Shown here: positions 60,996 to 64,000 of the stretch, piece by piece | Layout: the number at the start of each line of letters is the position of its first letter | Position numbering within the stretch: position 1 is the first letter of the stretch | NCBI GenBank assembly: GCA_019059635.1 | Contig: JAGVRJ010000007.1 | Span: 1,364,001 to 1,428,000, forward strand | Source of the DNA: Proales similis | Lineage: Eukaryota > Rotifera > Eurotatoria > Ploima > Proalidae | Reading direction: 5' to 3' | DNA length: 64,000 nucleotides | Program-made: the position numbers and the translations under genes | Notes under the pieces: model-generated | Databases searched by the model: none | What the model saw: only the letters and a program-made list of their open reading frames with translations | What the model was told of the DNA's origin: nothing

Positions 60996-63900
60996 ATGAC
61001 AATGCGCGCTGTCGGCCAAGAAAACTCGAATAAGATGGCCATAATGGCCGATCGTCTATCCAATCTACTTGAATTCAATGCCCGATTTAGGTCACCCGAA
61101 CTTGAACAAACATACAAATTTTCTTTCTTATCAATTTCTCGCCATGTGCTCTTTGCCTATGTTACGTATCTACTAGTTTTCAAGACAGCATGGATTTTTC
61201 ATCATTTGTCCGAGATTTCAAGTCTCGGATCTTTTGCAATCAACAATACTGCAAGTTATCCAACTTCTGAATCCAGTCTCACGCCAGTAATTATGGCTGC
61301 CGTTGGAATCGCCTGCCTATTGGTCCTCTTTATATCGCTATTGGTAATTGAATGCAGTGAGTATAAGTACAGAAGCTTGAGCAAACAGCTAAGAAGTATG
61401 GAGCTAGATAGCAAGGTAGACAAAAAACTAGCAGAACAAGATCTGAAAAAGGCAATGCAGCAAATAATCAAGAAAGGCGAAGACTGTAAGAAAATTTCTC
61501 AAGAAATAAGCAAACGAAGGCAGAAAATTGACTCCCAAAGATGTTTTTTTTCTCGTCTTGGCTATTTAAGTGCAATGATTACCCTTTTGTTAGTATTTGC
61601 CTTCAGTCTTGCGTTAACTCTAACTAATGGTGATACAGTTTGGCAGAAGCTAACCATCTACTCGCTCATCATGCTCGCATACTTGATCTTTCCTTTCCAA
61701 TTGGGCATCTCCATTCTACTTGGTCTTATATTCACTGTTTCATTTGAAATAACTATGGAATCCATAAGCATTTGGAAAAGAGTGTCGAATATTTTAGCGC
61801 ATGTGGTTCTTCATCTTATATCGATTTTCATTCGTCAGCATATTGAAGCAGTTAAGCGAGACACTTTTCTAAAAGTAAAGCACATGCAAGAAGCTCATAA
61901 AACTGCGCGGCAAGATATTGATATCACGGAGCGTATGATTCGCTCTATAATGCCTACGTTATTTACACATGTATTTGGTAAGCCAGAAGAATTCAAGAAG
62001 AGCGTCAATACTCTACACCAAATGAGGCCGCTGTTCATCTATCCTGTGGATGAACTTAGTATTCTCTTTGCTGATATAGCCGGCTTTACTAGAATGAGTT
62101 CAAACAAAAGTGCTCAAGAACTCGTTTATTTGCTGAATGATTTGTATGGGCGATTTGACCGACTCTGTGAACGAGCCGGATGTGAAAAAATCAGCACTTT
62201 AGGTGACTGCTATTATTGTGTAAGCGGTTGCTTGAACGGTAGGGCAGACCATGCCGATAGTTGCGTAAAAATGGGGCTTATGATGATTGAAGAGATTGAA
62301 GCATTTAATGCTGATCATAATGTGAATGTTAACATGCGAGTTGGAGTACACACTGGTCATGCCTTATGTGGCTTTATGGGAAGTAAGCGCTTCAGATTTG
62401 ACGTTTGGTCAAATGATGTAACATTCGCAAACAAAATGGAGTCTAGTGGCCGTGCAGGAGCAGTTCACATTTCTGAAAAAACATTTAAACAGCTTACCGG
62501 AAAATATAACATCAAAGCAGCTGACAAATATGACGGAGTGGATACATATATAATAAGCAAAGAAGAAGCTCATGAGACCGTAGCAGACGCACTGAGATCC
62601 TCCTCTATACACAGCCCACAAAATTCTGCGGTAGACAATCAACTCGGAGAAGCGGAGGAACCAAATGAACTCGAGGCTCTGACACACAGCAGAGAAGAAA
62701 AAATGCAAAGTGTTGATTTCCTTCAGCCCGACGTACACTGGTTTGGACTTTGGTTTTCATCAGAAGAGCGTGACTACCAAGCTTTTATAATGAATGTCCA
62801 CGCCCCTCGTGCTGAATCAGATGCAAGCCGAATTGTTCAGGAGTTTTTAAAGAGAAGCTTTTCTTTAAGTGCTCTTGTTGCTGTTTTAGCAACTTTATTG
62901 AGTTTAACAGCTTTTTACTCTGTTTCCTTGGATTTGATATCTTTTCAACCAGAAAAATATCGTGAAAAATTCAATTGGCTATTGATTTCTTCTATAATTG
63001 CAGTTCTTTTTGTTCAAACAGCGCTGTTTATCGTAGGATACTTTGTTTACTATAAACTTTTACGCGTTAATCAAGCAGAGGCTCATTATAAAAGGAATCG
63101 ATTAGCATGGAAAAAGTTTTTTCTGGTGCATGCTACCACTCTTCTGGCAATATCTCTTCCCATTGTGTTAGTTACTTTAGCAATATTCATCGGATTTGAT
63201 TCAATTCTTCAAAACAGTCCATTAACAGCACTCAGCACATTGAATGCTTATTCTACTACTATCTTCATGCTCTTACAACTTAATATCACATCCCTTGTTC
63301 AACTATGTATTTGGTTTAAAGGATTAATAGTAATCACATTATCAACCATCTACGTTGTGCTGAATTCATTTGCGATTGGTTCAGAGGCCAGTTTTCAGGA
63401 TCAAAATCAAACAAGTTTAAGCATCAATGAATTAGAACCAACAGGTCCCATCAATGGGCTTGAGCTGAGTGGTTTGAATGCTATTTTGCCGCTTTTACTT
63501 TTATTCATAATTATTTGGATGGTGAGTCGTCATTATGAGCTAATCAAACGACTTAGTTTTAAATACGATCAGGACGCTCAAACTAAAATCGAATATGCAC
63601 ATGAACAGAAAGAGCTTGCGAAATGGCTTATCGACGTGGTCTTGCCTGGGTATGTGGTCGATTTTGTTAAAGAGAAGAGACAATACTCAGAAAATTATGA
63701 CTGCGTTGGAGTATTATTTGTAAGCTTGTGCAATTTCGGAGAATTTTTCGAAGAATCTTATGAAGGAGGAAGAGAACTTCTAAGAGTTCTAAACGAGATA
63801 TTGGTCGACTTTGATCGAATGTTTGAGGAACCAAAATACAAAAACATCGAAAAAATAAAATCCATTGGCTCAACAATCATGATTGCTTCTGGCTTAGACC

Positions 63901-64000
63901 CGCAACAGAAGAGTTCAGAGCATACGCATCTGGATGATCTTCTAGATTTCGCTCTGGAACTTTTCGAAAAATTAAAATCATTCAATCAAGAAGCCATGGC
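60996..64000 (+). CDS. ADCY9: Membrane adenylyl cyclase, type 9-like (partial, 3' end outside)
   Basis: A single open frame of more than 1,000 codons without any intron, open at the right edge. Start is one of the ATGs at 60996, 61002 or 61035; an in-frame TAG at 60954 bounds it. Order: six membrane segments (about 61,130-61,850, with a charged coiled stretch between the second and third), catalytic C1a (SILFADIAGFTRMS, EKISTLGDCYY, FDVWSNDVTFAN) at about 62,050-62,500, a short C1b, six more membrane segments (62,860-63,530), and the start of C2a (VLFVSLCNFGEFFEESYEGG, KIKSIGSTIMIASGL). Both metal Asp residues of C1 are there. FDVWSNDV and YEGGREL...RVLNE fit ADCY9 best. It would make cAMP under control of Gs. 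Confidence 0.88.
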   Translation, partial: MTMRAVGQENSNKMAIMADRLSNLLEFNARFRSPELEQTYKFSFLSISRHVLFAYVTYLLVFKTAWIFHHLSEISSLGSFAINNTASYPTSESSLTPVIMAAVGIACLLVLFISLLVIECSEYKYRSLSKQLRSMELDSKVDKKLAEQDLKKAMQQIIKKGEDCKKISQEISKRRQKIDSQRCFFSRLGYLSAMITLLLVFAFSLALTLTNGDTVWQKLTIYSLIMLAYLIFPFQLGISILLGLIFTVSFEITMESISIWKRVSNILAHVVLHLISIFIRQHIEAVKRDTFLKVKHMQEAHKTARQDIDITERMIRSIMPTLFTHVFGKPEEFKKSVNTLHQMRPLFIYPVDELSILFADIAGFTRMSSNKSAQELVYLLNDLYGRFDRLCERAGCEKISTLGDCYYCVSGCLNGRADHADSCVKMGLMMIEEIEAFNADHNVNVNMRVGVHTGHALCGFMGSKRFRFDVWSNDVTFANKMESSGRAGAVHISEKTFKQLTGKYNIKAADKYDGVDTYIISKEEAHETVADALRSSSIHSPQNSAVDNQLGEAEEPNELEALTHSREEKMQSVDFLQPDVHWFGLWFSSEERDYQAFIMNVHAPRAESDASRIVQEFLKRSFSLSALVAVLATLLSLTAFYSVSLDLISFQPEKYREKFNWLLISSIIAVLFVQTALFIVGYFVYYKLLRVNQAEAHYKRNRLAWKKFFLVHATTLLAISLPIVLVTLAIFIGFDSILQNSPLTALSTLNAYSTTIFMLLQLNITSLVQLCIWFKGLIVITLSTIYVVLNSFAIGSEASFQDQNQTSLSINELEPTGPINGLELSGLNAILPLLLLFIIIWMVSRHYELIKRLSFKYDQDAQTKIEYAHEQKELAKWLIDVVLPGYVVDFVKEKRQYSENYDCVGVLFVSLCNFGEFFEESYEGGRELLRVLNEILVDFDRMFEEPKYKNIEKIKSIGSTIMIASGLDPQQKSSEHTHLDDLLDFALELFEKLKSFNQEAM

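Noticed and set aside
1-64000. tRNA, rRNA, CRISPR or transposon genes
   Set aside because: Reading both strands by eye I saw no tRNA-like clover arms with the usual conserved boxes, no regular repeat array and no transposase or reverse transcriptase motifs. A dedicated search such as tRNAscan could still find a small RNA gene.

Overview
The window is nuclear DNA of a compact, AT-rich animal genome. Genes have canonical GT-AG introns, mostly about 50-60 bases, and lie only about 100-1,700 bases apart, often head-to-head. I find 22 protein genes and no convincing RNA gene, transposon or CRISPR array. The gene set is animal: hedgehog-type Hint domain, TRPM channels, heparan sulfate 3-O-sulfotransferase, class IX-like adenylyl cyclase, MRCK kinase. 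Genes linked to cilia or centrioles (SSNA1, LRRC34), plus NUSAP1, CUSTOS and METTL27 relatives, argue against nematodes and insects and suggest a small-genome lophotrochozoan, for example a miniature annelid. The species is inference.

Layout. 1-5.1 kb: 5' part of a mitochondrial CLPB disaggregase (-), FAM98 (+), a C6orf120-like secreted protein (-) and a MetX-family serine/homoserine O-acyltransferase (+). 5.3-9.7 kb: a mosaic secreted protein with chitin-binding, EGF, CAP and ShKT modules (-). 11.3-16.0 kb: a full P-glycoprotein ABC transporter (-). 16.4-18.0 kb: NUSAP1 (-). 18.4-28.6 kb: two tandem TRPM channels (-). 29-36 kb: CUSTOS (-), then MRCK with two CRIB-like motifs (+). 37-46 kb: housekeeping genes PPM1E/F phosphatase, LSM5, SSNA1, BOLA3, LRRC34, CHMP3 and an ALKBH4 with a long extra C-terminus. 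46.5-55 kb: METTL27 (-) and a third TRPM (+). 55-64 kb: a trypsin fused in frame to a hedgehog-type Hint autoprocessing domain (-), TMX2 (-), a heparan sulfate 3-O-sulfotransferase (+) and an adenylyl cyclase running off the end (+).

Most notable: the trypsin-Hint fusion (a protease that may release or lipid-tether itself by self-cleavage), the chitin-binding/EGF/CAP/ShKT mosaic, the extended ALKBH4, the three-copy TRPM cluster, a MetX enzyme in an animal, and AG splice-acceptor-like sites just upstream of about half of the start codons, which suggests spliced-leader trans-splicing. Gene names come from recognising conserved motifs by eye; exon borders were joined by hand on reading frame and GT-AG rules and can be off by a few bases.
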